Below, piece by piece: positions 8,476 through 17,392 of a DNA stretch of 64,000 bases. The stretch comes from an uncultured bacterium (GTDB lineage Bacteria; DRYD01): assembly GCA_937139605.1 (NCBI GenBank), contig CAKZQG010000028.1, positions 5,328-69,327 of the forward strand, read 5' to 3'. A program made the position numbers and the translations under genes. The notes under the pieces were generated by a model. The model had not been told where the DNA came from. It ran no database searches and saw only the letters and a program-made list of their open reading frames with translations. Positions within the stretch are counted from its first letter, which is position 1. Each line of letters starts with the position of its first letter.

Positions 8476-9759
8476 TTAGTTTTCAGTAGGATTAGAAATT
8501 TTACCTATAAACAAGATTAAATTAGAATCTTTAGCTTTAATAAGAAATAAAAATGGCCTATTAGCTTTAAATATCTTTTGATTTTCTTTAATTGATGTAG
8601 TTCCTAATATAGCTCCAGTAGCGGCTGCTGCTTCAGTTCCTTCTTCATTTACTTCTATAAATGCTTTATGAAATACCCCTGTTATATAGAGTTTCTCTTT
8701 TTTAGTTATTCCTGAAAAGTTAGCTAATGATTCATTAAAAGCATCTTTTACCCCCATTTTTAATAGATATTCTTTTAAATCATATGAGGTTTCAAGTTTA
8801 AATTTGGGAATAATTACTTCGTCTAACTCCTCTTGCTTTAGTTTATTTATAAAATTAATTATATCTTTATAACTTAACTTTTGCAATAATTCATTAATAT
8901 CTATGTTTTCATTTGGTAGAATTATTATCATTGATAAATTATTTCCTTTATATGGCAATTCTATAATTTCAAGCTCATTAATTTTTAAATAGTTTAATTT
9001 TACTTTTTGTTTATGCATCATAGAAATCTCGACTGTTTTACCTTTTTTTACATAAAACATATCTTTTGCTGTTAAAGATTTATCAAACTCATATATCCAA
9101 GTACCTTTAAAATATATAGCGTTGGTTATAACAATTCTTGTTAGATAGTTAATAGATCCTTTTGGTAGAAAATCTTTTATTTTTTCTTCTGTATGTTTAT
9201 AAATGTAGTTATTAATTTCATTTCTAGCTTCTTCTGATTTATAGAAATCAAGATTTTTTACTTCTGAATTATAATAAATTTTGGCATTTTCTATATAGTT
9301 TTTAAGGATAGGGTAATTTTTTTGAATCCATAAAGCATTTACTACCTTTAAAATATAGCTTTCTTGGTTTTTATTAAAATATTTATATAATTCTTTTGAT
9401 TCTATTTTAATATTTTGAGTATCTTTGGGTAAATAAAGTACTTTCAATATTTGGTTAGCTGTATTTCCTTTTGAGCCCTCATATACTACTAAAAGAACAT
9501 TTAATAAACTATAAGGAGAATAAAAAATATTTTTTTCTTTATTATTATCTAATAATTCAAAATATAAATTAAAGCAAAATTTATTATTAATTTCAGATAT
9601 ATTTTTTAACATTTCCTTAGGATTATTAATTTTTTTTTGTATGAAATTATTATTATTGTGATCTTTTGAAAAAATTGTAAATATAAATAATATATTAAAA
9701 ATAGAAAAATAAATAATAAAACTATTTATATTTTTAAAATTCAGGATTTTTTTTATCAT
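8476..9759 (-). CDS. Exported serpin (serine protease inhibitor)
   Basis: 427 residues. An N-terminal hydrophobic stretch (about 14-32) predicts export. The serpin fold is complete: NIFYSPYSLLNVLLVVYEGS, ITNAIYFKGTWIYEFDKSLT, MIIILPNENIDINELL and the C-terminal NRPFLFLIKAKDSNLILFIG. The hinge EEGTEAAAAT at about residues 372-381 has the small side chains needed for loop insertion, so it should be inhibitory. Counting from the hinge puts P1-P1' at Thr388-Ser389, but the reactive loop is about three residues longer than in alpha-1-antitrypsin, so the scissile bond is unsure. It likely protects periplasmic or surface proteins from proteases. Confidence 0.93.
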   Translation of the reverse strand: MIKKILNFKNINSFIIYFSIFNILFIFTIFSKDHNNNNFIQKKINNPKEMLKNISEINNKFCFNLYFELLDNNKEKNIFYSPYSLLNVLLVVYEGSKGNTANQILKVLYLPKDTQNIKIESKELYKYFNKNQESYILKVVNALWIQKNYPILKNYIENAKIYYNSEVKNLDFYKSEEARNEINNYIYKHTEEKIKDFLPKGSINYLTRIVITNAIYFKGTWIYEFDKSLTAKDMFYVKKGKTVEISMMHKQKVKLNYLKINELEIIELPYKGNNLSMIIILPNENIDINELLQKLSYKDIINFINKLKQEELDEVIIPKFKLETSYDLKEYLLKMGVKDAFNESLANFSGITKKEKLYITGVFHKAFIEVNEEGTEAAAATGAILGTTSIKENQKIFKANRPFLFLIKAKDSNLILFIGKISNPTEN

Positions 9760-9789
9760 AAATTTATCTCCTTTAAATTTCTATTTTTT

Positions 9790-10190
9790 TTATTTTTTTC
9801 TTTTTATAATGAATCCATTTTCAATTTTGGAAAAACCTAATTTAGGGTAGTATTCTATTGTATTTGTTGCAGCTAATAAAATTAAAGAAGTTTCTTCAGG
9901 ATTTCTTTTAAAATTAGCTTTATTAATTTTCTTCCTATTCCTTTTTTTTGATATCTTTTTTTGACAGCTAAATCTGCTAAGTAGCAAGCATAACAAAAAT
10001 CTGTTAAAGCTCTTGCTATTGCTATTAAATTATCTCCATCCCAAACACTTATAATTAAATTAGAATTTAGGTACATTTTCTTTATTCTATTGTAATCAAT
10101 TATAGGTCTATTTAAACCTGAATCAGTATATAATTCTATTATTTTTTCTATTGGGGGAATTTCATTTACCTTAAAAATAAAATTATTCAT
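9790..10190 (-). pseudogene. GNAT N-acetyltransferase interrupted by a -1 frameshift
   Basis: The N-terminal part (start ATG 10190) reads to a stop near 9882: YLADLAVKKRYQKKGIGRKL is the acetyl-CoA pyrophosphate-binding loop of GNAT enzymes. The family's C-terminal part continues in another frame: PEETSLILLAATNTIEYYPK, ending at 9790. Adding one A/T to the TTTTAAAA tract at 9906-9913 restores a single protein of about 133 residues with a perfect family match across the junction. The coding-strand heptamer there is T TTA AAA in the zero frame, which also fits a -1 slippery site. The substrate is unknown. Decay, sequencing error and recoding are all possible. Confidence 0.8.
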
Positions 10191-10351
10191 ATTAATCTAC
10201 TTTTTATTTTTACTTAAATTTTAAAAATCCTTTTTATTTATTTTAATTCTTTTGTTATTTAAAAAGGAGAAAATAAAGGAAACTATAAATATAATAAAAA
10301 ATGTAAAAAAAATATAAAAAATGAAATATAAAGAATGATACAAAAATACTA

Positions 10352-11752
10352 ATGATGTTGGATTTTTTAGAATATAGAATAAAAAAACTAAATAACAAAG
10401 AAATAAATATTAATAAAAAGTTTATTATTTATGTAATGGAGGCTAGCCAAAGAGAAGATTATAATCATGCCCTAGAATTTTCTATATATCAATCAAATAT
10501 TTTAAAAAAACCTTTACTGGTTATTTTTTTTGTAACTGATAAGTTTAAATATTCTAATATAAGATATTATAAATTTATGTTAGAAGGTATAGTAAAGACT
10601 AAATATGAAATAGAGAGTAGGGGAGTAAAATTTTTGATAGTTAAGGATACTTTTGTAAATGGTACATTAAATTTATCTAAAGATGCTGCTTTAATAGTTT
10701 TTGATAAAAACTATCTTAGAACTCAAAGAATCTGGAGAAAAAAAGTTTCTGAATTACTTGATTGTGCATCTTTTGAAATAGAAAGTGATGTTGTAGTACC
10801 TGTTGAATTAATATCTAATAATTTAATACCTTATGCCTATATTTATAGGCAAAAATTAGAAAAAATAAGAGATATTTTTTTAAAGAAAGTACCTAAATTA
10901 GAACCTAAAATAAAATCTATTGATATTAAAATTCCTAATTACCAAAATGCTTTTGAATTGCCTTCTTTAAATAATAATTTTAATATATTAGTAAGTTATA
11001 TTTTAAATGAATTAAATATAGATAAAAGTTTAAGTACAGTAGAAAAATATTATATAGGTGGTTCTGATGAAGCTTATAAAAAATTAAATGATTTTATAAA
11101 TAACAAGCTTTTTAGATATAAGGAATTTAGGAGTCATCCTGATAAGGATTATACTTCTAATTTAAGTCCTTACTTACATTTTGGACAAATTTCTCCTATT
11201 AAAATAGTAATGGAAATATTAAAATATTATGAAATAAATGATGACAATGTTAAGAGTTTTTTTAATGAACTTATAATTTGGAGAGAGTTAGCAAGAAATT
11301 ATGTTTTATTTAACGAATTTTACAATCAATATGAAGGATTACCATTATGGGCTAAAAATACTCTATATGAGCATATTAATGATAAAAGGGAATATATATA
11401 TGATTTAAAAGATTTAGAAGAGGCGAATACCCATGATATTTATTGGAATGCAGCTCAAAAGGAGATGTTATTAACTGGTAAGATGCATAACTATATGAGG
11501 ATGTACTGGGCTAAAAAGATAATTGAATGGTCTAAAAGTCCAAAACAAGCTTTTGATATTGCATGCTATCTTAATGATAAGTACCTATTAGATGGCAGGG
11601 ATGCTAATGGATATGCTGGCATATCGTGGTGTTTTGGTGCTTTTGATAGACCTTTTAAAGAAAGAAATATTTTCGGAAAAATTAGATATATGTCAGATAA
11701 AGCTTTAAAAAATAAATTTGATATCCAAAAATATTTAGATAAATATTTATAA
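10352..11752 (+). CDS. phr: Class II CPD photolyase
   Basis: 466 residues. Repairs cyclobutane pyrimidine dimers with light using FADH-. The class II signatures are clear: EASQREDYNHALEFSIYQSN in the N-terminal domain, IIWRELARNYV, then MLLTGKMHNYMRMYWAKKI and DGRDANGYAGISWCFGAFDR followed by PFKERNIFGKIRYMS in the FAD-binding domain. Two ATGs stand at the start (10352 and 10355) and there is no strong ribosome site. A light-exposed phase of life or an uptake by transfer is implied; class II enzymes are patchily distributed in bacteria. Confidence 0.95.
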   Translation: MMLDFLEYRIKKLNNKEININKKFIIYVMEASQREDYNHALEFSIYQSNILKKPLLVIFFVTDKFKYSNIRYYKFMLEGIVKTKYEIESRGVKFLIVKDTFVNGTLNLSKDAALIVFDKNYLRTQRIWRKKVSELLDCASFEIESDVVVPVELISNNLIPYAYIYRQKLEKIRDIFLKKVPKLEPKIKSIDIKIPNYQNAFELPSLNNNFNILVSYILNELNIDKSLSTVEKYYIGGSDEAYKKLNDFINNKLFRYKEFRSHPDKDYTSNLSPYLHFGQISPIKIVMEILKYYEINDDNVKSFFNELIIWRELARNYVLFNEFYNQYEGLPLWAKNTLYEHINDKREYIYDLKDLEEANTHDIYWNAAQKEMLLTGKMHNYMRMYWAKKIIEWSKSPKQAFDIACYLNDKYLLDGRDANGYAGISWCFGAFDRPFKERNIFGKIRYMSDKALKNKFDIQKYLDKYL

Positions 11753-11814
11753 TAACTAAAAAAAATATAAAAATAGTAAAAAGAGCAGGGGAGTAGTAAA
11801 ATTTTATTTTAAAT

Positions 11815-12390
11815 TTAATTTTGCTTAATTTTTTTAGGTTTGTAGATAAGTACATATAAGTTGGTATCTTTTAAAATTTCCTTTATTAATTCTTCTATTT
11901 TAATAGGGTCTAGTTTTCCCGCTCCAGCTCCTAACAATGGTAGTATTATTTTTTTTACAGGCTTATTTAAGACATTACTTAGATAATCTAAATTATTTTT
12001 TATCCAGTTTAAAGCTGTTTTAATTATTTCATAATCGCTTGGGTATCTCCAATCTATTTTTGTAGGTAAATTTAAAATTAGAAAATCTTTTTCCTTATAT
12101 ATATGGGGACTATAAGATAATATTTTTTTTACTTGAAATTTATGAAAAATTAATTCCTTATTATAAGATATAAATTCTGATTCTATTAAAGCTTTTATAT
12201 GGATATCATTTTTGTAGCAAGCTTTTTTATAATCTTCAAACATTTTTGGGAATTTATTTTTAAACTCTTTAGCAATTCCTTTTCCCATAACTCCAACAGT
12301 ATTAACTGAATTAACCATAATATCAACTTTATAACTAAAAAAATCTCCACTAACTATTTCAAAAATTGCTGTTTCTTTTTTTTCTAGCAT
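11815..12390 (-). CDS. darG: DarG-type macrodomain antitoxin (DNA ADP-ribosyl glycohydrolase)
   Basis: 191 residues, start behind AGGAGGT. The macrodomain is clear: VDIMVNSVNTVGVMGKGIAK at residues about 23-42, and KKIILPLLGAGAGKLDPIKI for the second ligand loop. DarG removes ADP-ribose from thymidine in DNA and so reverses its partner DarT. It lies 59 bp downstream of the darT-like gene on the same strand, the usual DarTG order. Characterised DarG proteins have a C-terminal DarT-binding domain after the macrodomain; here only about 35 residues remain after it, so this antitoxin seems to be macrodomain-only. Confidence 0.85.
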   Translation of the reverse strand: MLEKKETAIFEIVSGDFFSYKVDIMVNSVNTVGVMGKGIAKEFKNKFPKMFEDYKKACYKNDIHIKALIESEFISYNKELIFHKFQVKKILSYSPHIYKEKDFLILNLPTKIDWRYPSDYEIIKTALNWIKNNLDYLSNVLNKPVKKIILPLLGAGAGKLDPIKIEELIKEILKDTNLYVLIYKPKKIKQN

Positions 12391-12449
12391 TGTACATACC
12401 TCCTTTTAGTTTTAATTATTTAAAACTAAATAAAAAATAAAATAAAAAA

Positions 12450-13037
12450 TTAATCTTTAAAAAAGAAATAAGAACTGATAATAATAGGTAAATTACAATT
12501 TAGGTAATTTAAGTTATTTTTAGTAGAAAAATTGGAGACGTATATTTCTTTTATATAGGAAATTTCAACTATATCAGGGACTAAACATTCTGCCATAAGT
12601 TCTATTTTAACTCTCCAATTATTATACCAAATTTTAGCTTTTGTATTTAATTTTATTTTATTTAAAGTATAATAATCTATATCAGAAATTGAGTAAAAAT
12701 TAGAATACGCGGATGCGGCATTTCCATCTGTAATAAAAACCCCATCTTTATAAATAACATTTCCATCTATTCCAAGAACAACTATATTATTTTCTCCAAA
12801 TTCCTTAATAACCCTATATAACATAGGGTTTCTAGGTTGAAAATATAAATTAACATAATCTAATAAATTCTTATTAGCTGGTGTTTTTATTAATTCTCTT
12901 CTTTTTATAATATAATTATCAAAAATTCTCGTATAATTTAATTGAGAATTTTTAATTCTATTATGGGAATAAATTCCAAATTTTAAAATAGATTCCAAAT
13001 TTAAAATATGAAGTATATAATAGAATCTATAAATCAT
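12450..13037 (-). CDS. darT: DarT-like DNA ADP-ribosyltransferase toxin (DUF4433)
   Basis: 195 residues. DarT modifies thymidine in single-stranded DNA with ADP-ribose from NAD+. Family features visible: the N-terminal FYYILHILNLESILKFGI, LDYVNLYFQPRNPMLYRVIK, the FITDGNAASAYSNF segment and the region MAECLVPDIVEISYIKEIYV, whose Glu matches the catalytic glutamate position. The position usually occupied by His in the first motif (FYHxT) reads YYILHI, a slight deviation. The next gene downstream encodes the macrodomain antitoxin. It can serve as a toxin-antitoxin module and as phage defence. Confidence 0.87.
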   Translation of the reverse strand: MIYRFYYILHILNLESILKFGIYSHNRIKNSQLNYTRIFDNYIIKRRELIKTPANKNLLDYVNLYFQPRNPMLYRVIKEFGENNIVVLGIDGNVIYKDGVFITDGNAASAYSNFYSISDIDYYTLNKIKLNTKAKIWYNNWRVKIELMAECLVPDIVEISYIKEIYVSNFSTKNNLNYLNCNLPIIISSYFFFKD

Positions 13038-13358
13038 AGGTTCCTATTTTTATTTTATAATTTTAAAATAATAACTCCTACTGTAATTTTATGATGCTAT
13101 GTTGCTTATAGATTTTAGTTATAGATTAAATTTTTTTTTCCTAATCTGGATTAACAAATTGATATTTTGATATTTTTAGGGATATAGTTTAGGTATTTAC
13201 AATTTCGTCAAATATACATTTGACGAAATTATATATACAATAACACCTAAATAATAATTATACAATAAACTAACTTAAAACTTTGATTACTAATAAAAAT
13301 TATTTTAATATAAATCTCTTTAAAAGGTTTTTATTTAATTCCACATAATTAATATAAT
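13038..13358. other. Intergenic region between darT and a membrane-protein gene
   Basis: 321 bp with no credible coding frame. It holds the divergent promoters for darT (leftward) and the membrane protein (rightward) and the nested palindrome described separately. The rest is plain AT-rich sequence with no recognisable RNA gene. Confidence 0.6.
13201..13230. promoter_or_regulatory. Perfect 13-bp inverted repeat upstream of darT
   Basis: AATTTCGTCAAAT at 13201-13213 and its exact complement at 13218-13230 flank the spacer ATAC. It is nested within a second imperfect pair, TTTAGGT (13188-13194) and ACCTAAA (13245-13251). It lies between the divergently transcribed darT (start 13037) and a membrane-protein gene (start 13359). 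It could be a dimeric repressor operator or a short mobile or palindromic element. No T-run follows directly, so a simple terminator is less likely. Confidence 0.6.
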
Positions 13359-14138
13359 ATGGATAAAAATGATATAAAAAAAATAAATGAGTTTTGGAAT
13401 AATTTCAAAAATATTGAATATTATATTTTTAGGTGGCCAGATTTTTTTGCTATACTCTCTTTTTTAATTTTATTTGGATTTCCATTTATCCAAAAAAATT
13501 ATCTTAGTTATCCAAGCTTTATCTCTGAAATTATAAAATATCCTCTATATTGGATTATTGGTGTATTTTCTTTAGTTTTTTATCTAATTTTTAAAATTTT
13601 ATATATTGATTATGTACATTATTTACTTAATTCATTTTATAAACATTTTGTTGAAAAAGAAGAAATCATTTTGGATTATAATATTTTGGAAACTATTTTT
13701 GATATAGAATTTTGGAAAAAATTCTTTATTATTTTTAAAGAAAAATTAATTTATTTTTTTTATTATTATATTTTTATTTTAATAATTGGTATAATTTCAT
13801 TATATTCTCTTAAATTAGCTATTATAATATTTAGAGATCCTAATTATTTTAGATTAATTATTTTAATCCTCTTTGTTATTGCTTTACCAATATGGAGCTC
13901 ATATAACTCAAGTATTTATTTTAACATATATAAAGAAATTATAAATCAAAATAATGATTATTTATTAGATAATTCTATAAATAATAATTTGTTAAAGAAA
14001 AGTATATATGAATTAATAATTAATTATATTTTCTCTGAAGAAAGTTTTTCTAATAAAATAAAAAAAATAATAGATTTTCTAATTTTTAATTCAAAATTTA
14101 ATTTACTACTTTTTCTATTTTATACCACTAAAAAATAA
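13359..14138 (+). CDS. Multi-pass membrane protein of unknown function
   Basis: 259 residues, very rich in Ile, Phe and Tyr. Five or so hydrophobic segments are visible: about 28-46, 63-83, 120-150, 163-180 and near the C-terminus. No motif or family is recognised. It stands alone on the + strand between the DarTG locus and the end of ftsZ, transcribed towards ftsZ, and lacks a clear ribosome-binding site. Its codon use matches the rest of the window, so the frame looks real. Confidence 0.55.
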   Translation: MDKNDIKKINEFWNNFKNIEYYIFRWPDFFAILSFLILFGFPFIQKNYLSYPSFISEIIKYPLYWIIGVFSLVFYLIFKILYIDYVHYLLNSFYKHFVEKEEIILDYNILETIFDIEFWKKFFIIFKEKLIYFFYYYIFILIIGIISLYSLKLAIIIFRDPNYFRLIILILFVIALPIWSSYNSSIYFNIYKEIINQNNDYLLDNSINNNLLKKSIYELIINYIFSEESFSNKIKKIIDFLIFNSKFNLLLFLFYTTKK

Positions 14139-14164
14139 CACTACTAAAATTGATTGTATTGAAT

Positions 14165-15460
14165 TTATTCAGTGAAAATGATTTTTCTTCTTCTAGCAAA
14201 AGGTGGGATTTCATCTACATTGAAACTAATAGATTGTTTTACAGTAGAAGTTCCGAATAATTCGCTTTTAGAATTAGAAAACATATTAGATATATTAGTA
14301 TTTTCGACAAAATCAGTAGCAATTAATATAACTTTTACTTCATTTTTAAGGTTTTCATCTATCGTAGCACCGAATATTATTTTAGCATCAGGATCTACAG
14401 ATTGGTATATTATATTAGCTGCTTTATTAACTTCACTTAAAGTCAAATCAGAACCACCCATAACATTAAATAATACTCTTTTAGCACCTTCTACTTTTAC
14501 TTCAAGTAATGGGCTATCAACTGCTTTAGCAGCAGCATCTTCTGCTTTGTTTTCACCTTTACCTACTCCTATACCCATCCAACAATTCCCGGAATCTTTT
14601 AAAATAGCTTGTATATCAGCAAAATCTATATTAATTAATCCAGGCTTTAATATAATTTCAGTTATTCCAACTACCCCTTGTTTTATAACATTATCTGCTA
14701 ATTTAAAAGAATCTAATAAAGTAGTAGCTTCATCTGCTATGGAAAATAGTTTGTCATTAGGTATAACAATCATAGCATCGACATTAGGTTTTAAATTAGT
14801 TATTCCTTCTTCAGCTATTATTTTTCTTATTTTTCCTTCAAAAGAGAATGGTTTAGTAACAATGGCAATAGTAAGGATTCCTAATTCTTTTGCTAAAGAA
14901 GCTATAATAGGACTTGCACCAGTGCCTGTGCCTCCTCCCATCCCTGCCGCAATAAATATCATATCTGAACCTTCTATAAGCTTTCTTATTTCATCTTTGC
15001 TTTCTTCTGCAGCTTTCCTACCTAACTCTAAATCACTACCTGCACCTAACCCTTTTGTTGTATTTTTACCAATATGAATTTTAATAACTTCATCAGGTAA
15101 GTTCAATAAGGCTTGCGCATCTGTATTTATTGCAATATAATCTACTCCTTTAACGCCATCCTTAACTAATCTATGAACAGCATTAGAACCTCCACCACCT
15201 ACTCCTATAACCTTTATATTAGTAAACCTTACTTCTGTTTTTTTCTTTAAAAACCCTACTTCTGGTTTTTCATTATTATATCTGTCATTATTAGAAATAT
15301 ACTTGTCATTATTAGAGAAATTAGGTGTAGAGCTATTTAAAGAATTAACTATAGAATTATTATCACTATTAGATTTCTGTTGATTATCATTGCTTTGAAT
15401 ATTTTTAAAATTATTATTGTCATTTATTTCTTTATTAAAATCTTTTTCTTGGTTTTCCAT
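14165..15460 (-). CDS. ftsZ: Cell division protein FtsZ
   Basis: 431 residues. Tubulin-like GTPase that forms the Z ring. The GTP-binding motifs GVGGGGSNAVHRL and AAGMGGGTGTGASP, and the T7 loop GLINIDFADIQAIL with the catalytic aspartates, are intact. The C-terminal peptide VDEIPPFARRRK matches the conserved tail that binds FtsA/ZipA-type anchors. Unusual is an Asn/Ser/Asp-rich N-terminal extension of nearly 80 residues before the fold begins. GGGAGG lies just before the ATG. It sits downstream of pdxS, not in a dcw cluster with ftsA. Confidence 0.97.
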   Translation of the reverse strand: MENQEKDFNKEINDNNNFKNIQSNDNQQKSNSDNNSIVNSLNSSTPNFSNNDKYISNNDRYNNEKPEVGFLKKKTEVRFTNIKVIGVGGGGSNAVHRLVKDGVKGVDYIAINTDAQALLNLPDEVIKIHIGKNTTKGLGAGSDLELGRKAAEESKDEIRKLIEGSDMIFIAAGMGGGTGTGASPIIASLAKELGILTIAIVTKPFSFEGKIRKIIAEEGITNLKPNVDAMIVIPNDKLFSIADEATTLLDSFKLADNVIKQGVVGITEIILKPGLINIDFADIQAILKDSGNCWMGIGVGKGENKAEDAAAKAVDSPLLEVKVEGAKRVLFNVMGGSDLTLSEVNKAANIIYQSVDPDAKIIFGATIDENLKNEVKVILIATDFVENTNISNMFSNSKSELFGTSTVKQSISFNVDEIPPFARRRKIIFTE

Positions 15461-15501
15461 AGATTACCTCCCATATTTTAGTTTTTATTTTAATTATTTT
15501 T

Positions 15502-16422
15502 TTATATTCCTCTTACTTGAAGTAGTTCTTGGATTTTATCTTGTCCTTTCATTAATTCACCTAAGTCTCTATAGTATTTAGAGATAGTATAAGGATCATT
15601 ATAATAAGTAGTAGCTTTAACAATTGCTTTAGCTACTTTTAATGGATTAGATGATTTAAATATCCCAGAACCTACGAAAATTCCATCTACTCCGAGTTGC
15701 ATAACTAATGAAGCATCAGCAGGTGTAGCTATACCCCCTGCTGCAAAATTAACCACTGGTAATCTCCCCAATTGAGAAACCATTTTAACGAATTCTAATG
15801 GTGCTCCTAACTCTTTTGCTTTAGTATATAATTCATCTTCTGAAAGGTTTTGAAGTTCTTTTATTTGTTTATTAATTGCTCTAATATGTTTAACAGCTTC
15901 TATGACGTTTCCAGTTCCCGCTTCTCCTTTAGTTCTAATCATAACAGCTCCTTCAGCAATTCTTCTAAGAGCTTCTCCTAAATCTCTTGCACCACAAACA
16001 AAAGGTACGTTAAATTTATGTTTATTAATATGATTTTCACTATCTGCAGGGGTTAGTACTTCACTTTCGTCAATAAAATCTACACCAATAGCTTCTAAAA
16101 TTTGAGCTTCAGCGAAATGTCCTATTCTTACTTTAGCCATAACAGGGATAGTAACTGCTTCCATAATCTTATAGATTAGTTCAGGATCTGTCATTCTAGC
16201 TACCCCTCCAGCTGCTCGAATATCAGCAGGAATCTTTTCTAAAGCCATTACAGCTACAGCCCCAGCTTCTTCCGCTATCTTTGCTTGCTCTACACTACTT
16301 ACATCCATTATAACTCCGCCTTTTAACATCTGTGCTAACCCTGATTTAACTAGCCATGTACCATATTCTTTCTTATTTATTTCATCTTTTTCATACGGTC
16401 TATCCCAGATAGGTAAGAACAT
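15502..16422 (-). CDS. pdxS: Pyridoxal 5'-phosphate synthase, synthase subunit PdxS
   Basis: 306 residues. It makes PLP from ribose 5-phosphate, glyceraldehyde 3-phosphate and ammonia supplied by PdxT. Conserved segments: [56 protein letters not shown] with the catalytic lysine, [19 protein letters not shown] and the phosphate-binding [19 protein letters not shown]. The start behind AAAGGAGG gives a short N-terminal extension before the usual first residues. The glutaminase partner pdxT is not in the window. Confidence 0.97.
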   Translation of the reverse strand: MFLPIWDRPYEKDEINKKEYGTWLVKSGLAQMLKGGVIMDVSSVEQAKIAEEAGAVAVMALEKIPADIRAAGGVARMTDPELIYKIMEAVTIPVMAKVRIGHFAEAQILEAIGVDFIDESEVLTPADSENHINKHKFNVPFVCGARDLGEALRRIAEGAVMIRTKGEAGTGNVIEAVKHIRAINKQIKELQNLSEDELYTKAKELGAPLEFVKMVSQLGRLPVVNFAAGGIATPADASLVMQLGVDGIFVGSGIFKSSNPLKVAKAIVKATTYYNDPYTISKYYRDLGELMKGQDKIQELLQVRGI

Positions 16423-16480
16423 ATTTTTATAACCTCCTTTACCAATATAACACTTTATTATCTTTTTATTTTTATTATTT

Positions 16481-17308
16481 TTAAGAAGCCATTTTATTTT
16501 CTAATCTTTCTATTCTTATTAAAATATCTTCAATAATCTTTTTATCCCTTATGGCTCCTTCTATTTTAGATCTTAAATCAGCATATTTATCAAATATATA
16601 ATCTAATCTTTTTTCAATATTTTCTATGCTTTTTTTAATATTTTCTATTTTGCTTGAAACATCTAAAATTACTTTATCTACTTTATTACTTAATTCATTT
16701 ACTTTATTGTTTAGTTCATTAAATTTATTATCTATCTTATTGTTTAATTCATTTATTTTAGTATCTATCTTATTATTTAGTTCATTAAATTTATTTTCTA
16801 TTTCAATTAACCTGGTATCCATTTTACTATTTAACTCATCTATTCTTTTATTAGTTTCGTCTATCCTAGTACTAACATCATCAATTCTTTTATTAGTTTC
16901 ATCTATTCTTTTGTTAATATCATCTATCCTTTTGTTAGTATCATCTATTCTTTTATTTGTTTCATCTATTCTATTACTAACGTCATCAATTCTTTTATTA
17001 GTTTGGTCTATTCTATTACTAATATCATCCATTCTTTTACTATTCTCATCAATTCTTTTACTATTTTCATCAATTCTTTTATTAGTTTCATCTATTCTTT
17101 TATCAATATTTGAAATTTTTATTTCAATATTAGATATTCTATTTTCAATAGAGTTCATTCTATCATTGAGAGATTGAATAGCTAATTTAAAGCCTTCTAA
17201 TTGTCCTGTAACTTGGCTTTTAAAATCTTTGAAATCTTCTCTAATTTCAGAGATAATAGTATCTTTAATAAATTTGAATAATTCATCCTTAATAGAAAAA
17301 AAATCCAT
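16481..17308 (-). CDS. Heptad-repeat coiled-coil protein
   Basis: 275 residues behind a good AGGAGG site. From about residue 45 to 165 the protein is an almost uninterrupted array of 7-residue units of the type [14 protein letters not shown], continuing into [11 protein letters not shown]-type heptads, so it should form a long rod. No signal peptide or membrane segment is seen. The function is unknown; similar low-complexity coiled coils occur in cytoskeletal and phage proteins. It lies between mutL and pdxS on the same strand, 58 bp upstream of pdxS. Confidence 0.7.
   Translation of the reverse strand: MDFFSIKDELFKFIKDTIISEIREDFKDFKSQVTGQLEGFKLAIQSLNDRMNSIENRISNIEIKISNIDKRIDETNKRIDENSKRIDENSKRMDDISNRIDQTNKRIDDVSNRIDETNKRIDDTNKRIDDINKRIDETNKRIDDVSTRIDETNKRIDELNSKMDTRLIEIENKFNELNNKIDTKINELNNKIDNKFNELNNKVNELSNKVDKVILDVSSKIENIKKSIENIEKRLDYIFDKYADLRSKIEGAIRDKKIIEDILIRIERLENKMAS
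16850..17120 (-). repeat. 21-bp tandem minisatellite encoding heptads
   Basis: The DNA coding the heptad array repeats every 21 bp (variants of TCTATTCTTTTATTAGTTTC on the + strand), about a dozen imperfect copies. Such arrays change copy number by slippage without shifting the frame. Confidence 0.7.
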
Positions 17309-17392
17309 AAAAAAGTCCTCCTATATTGAATATTATATATAACTCAATTAATATCCTTTTAATAAAAAAATTTTATAAATAACAATAGGAAT

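Noticed and set aside
14172-15077. Long + strand frame opposite ftsZ
   Set aside because: It is the shadow of the conserved FtsZ coding sequence; its composition is low-complexity and it has no family match.
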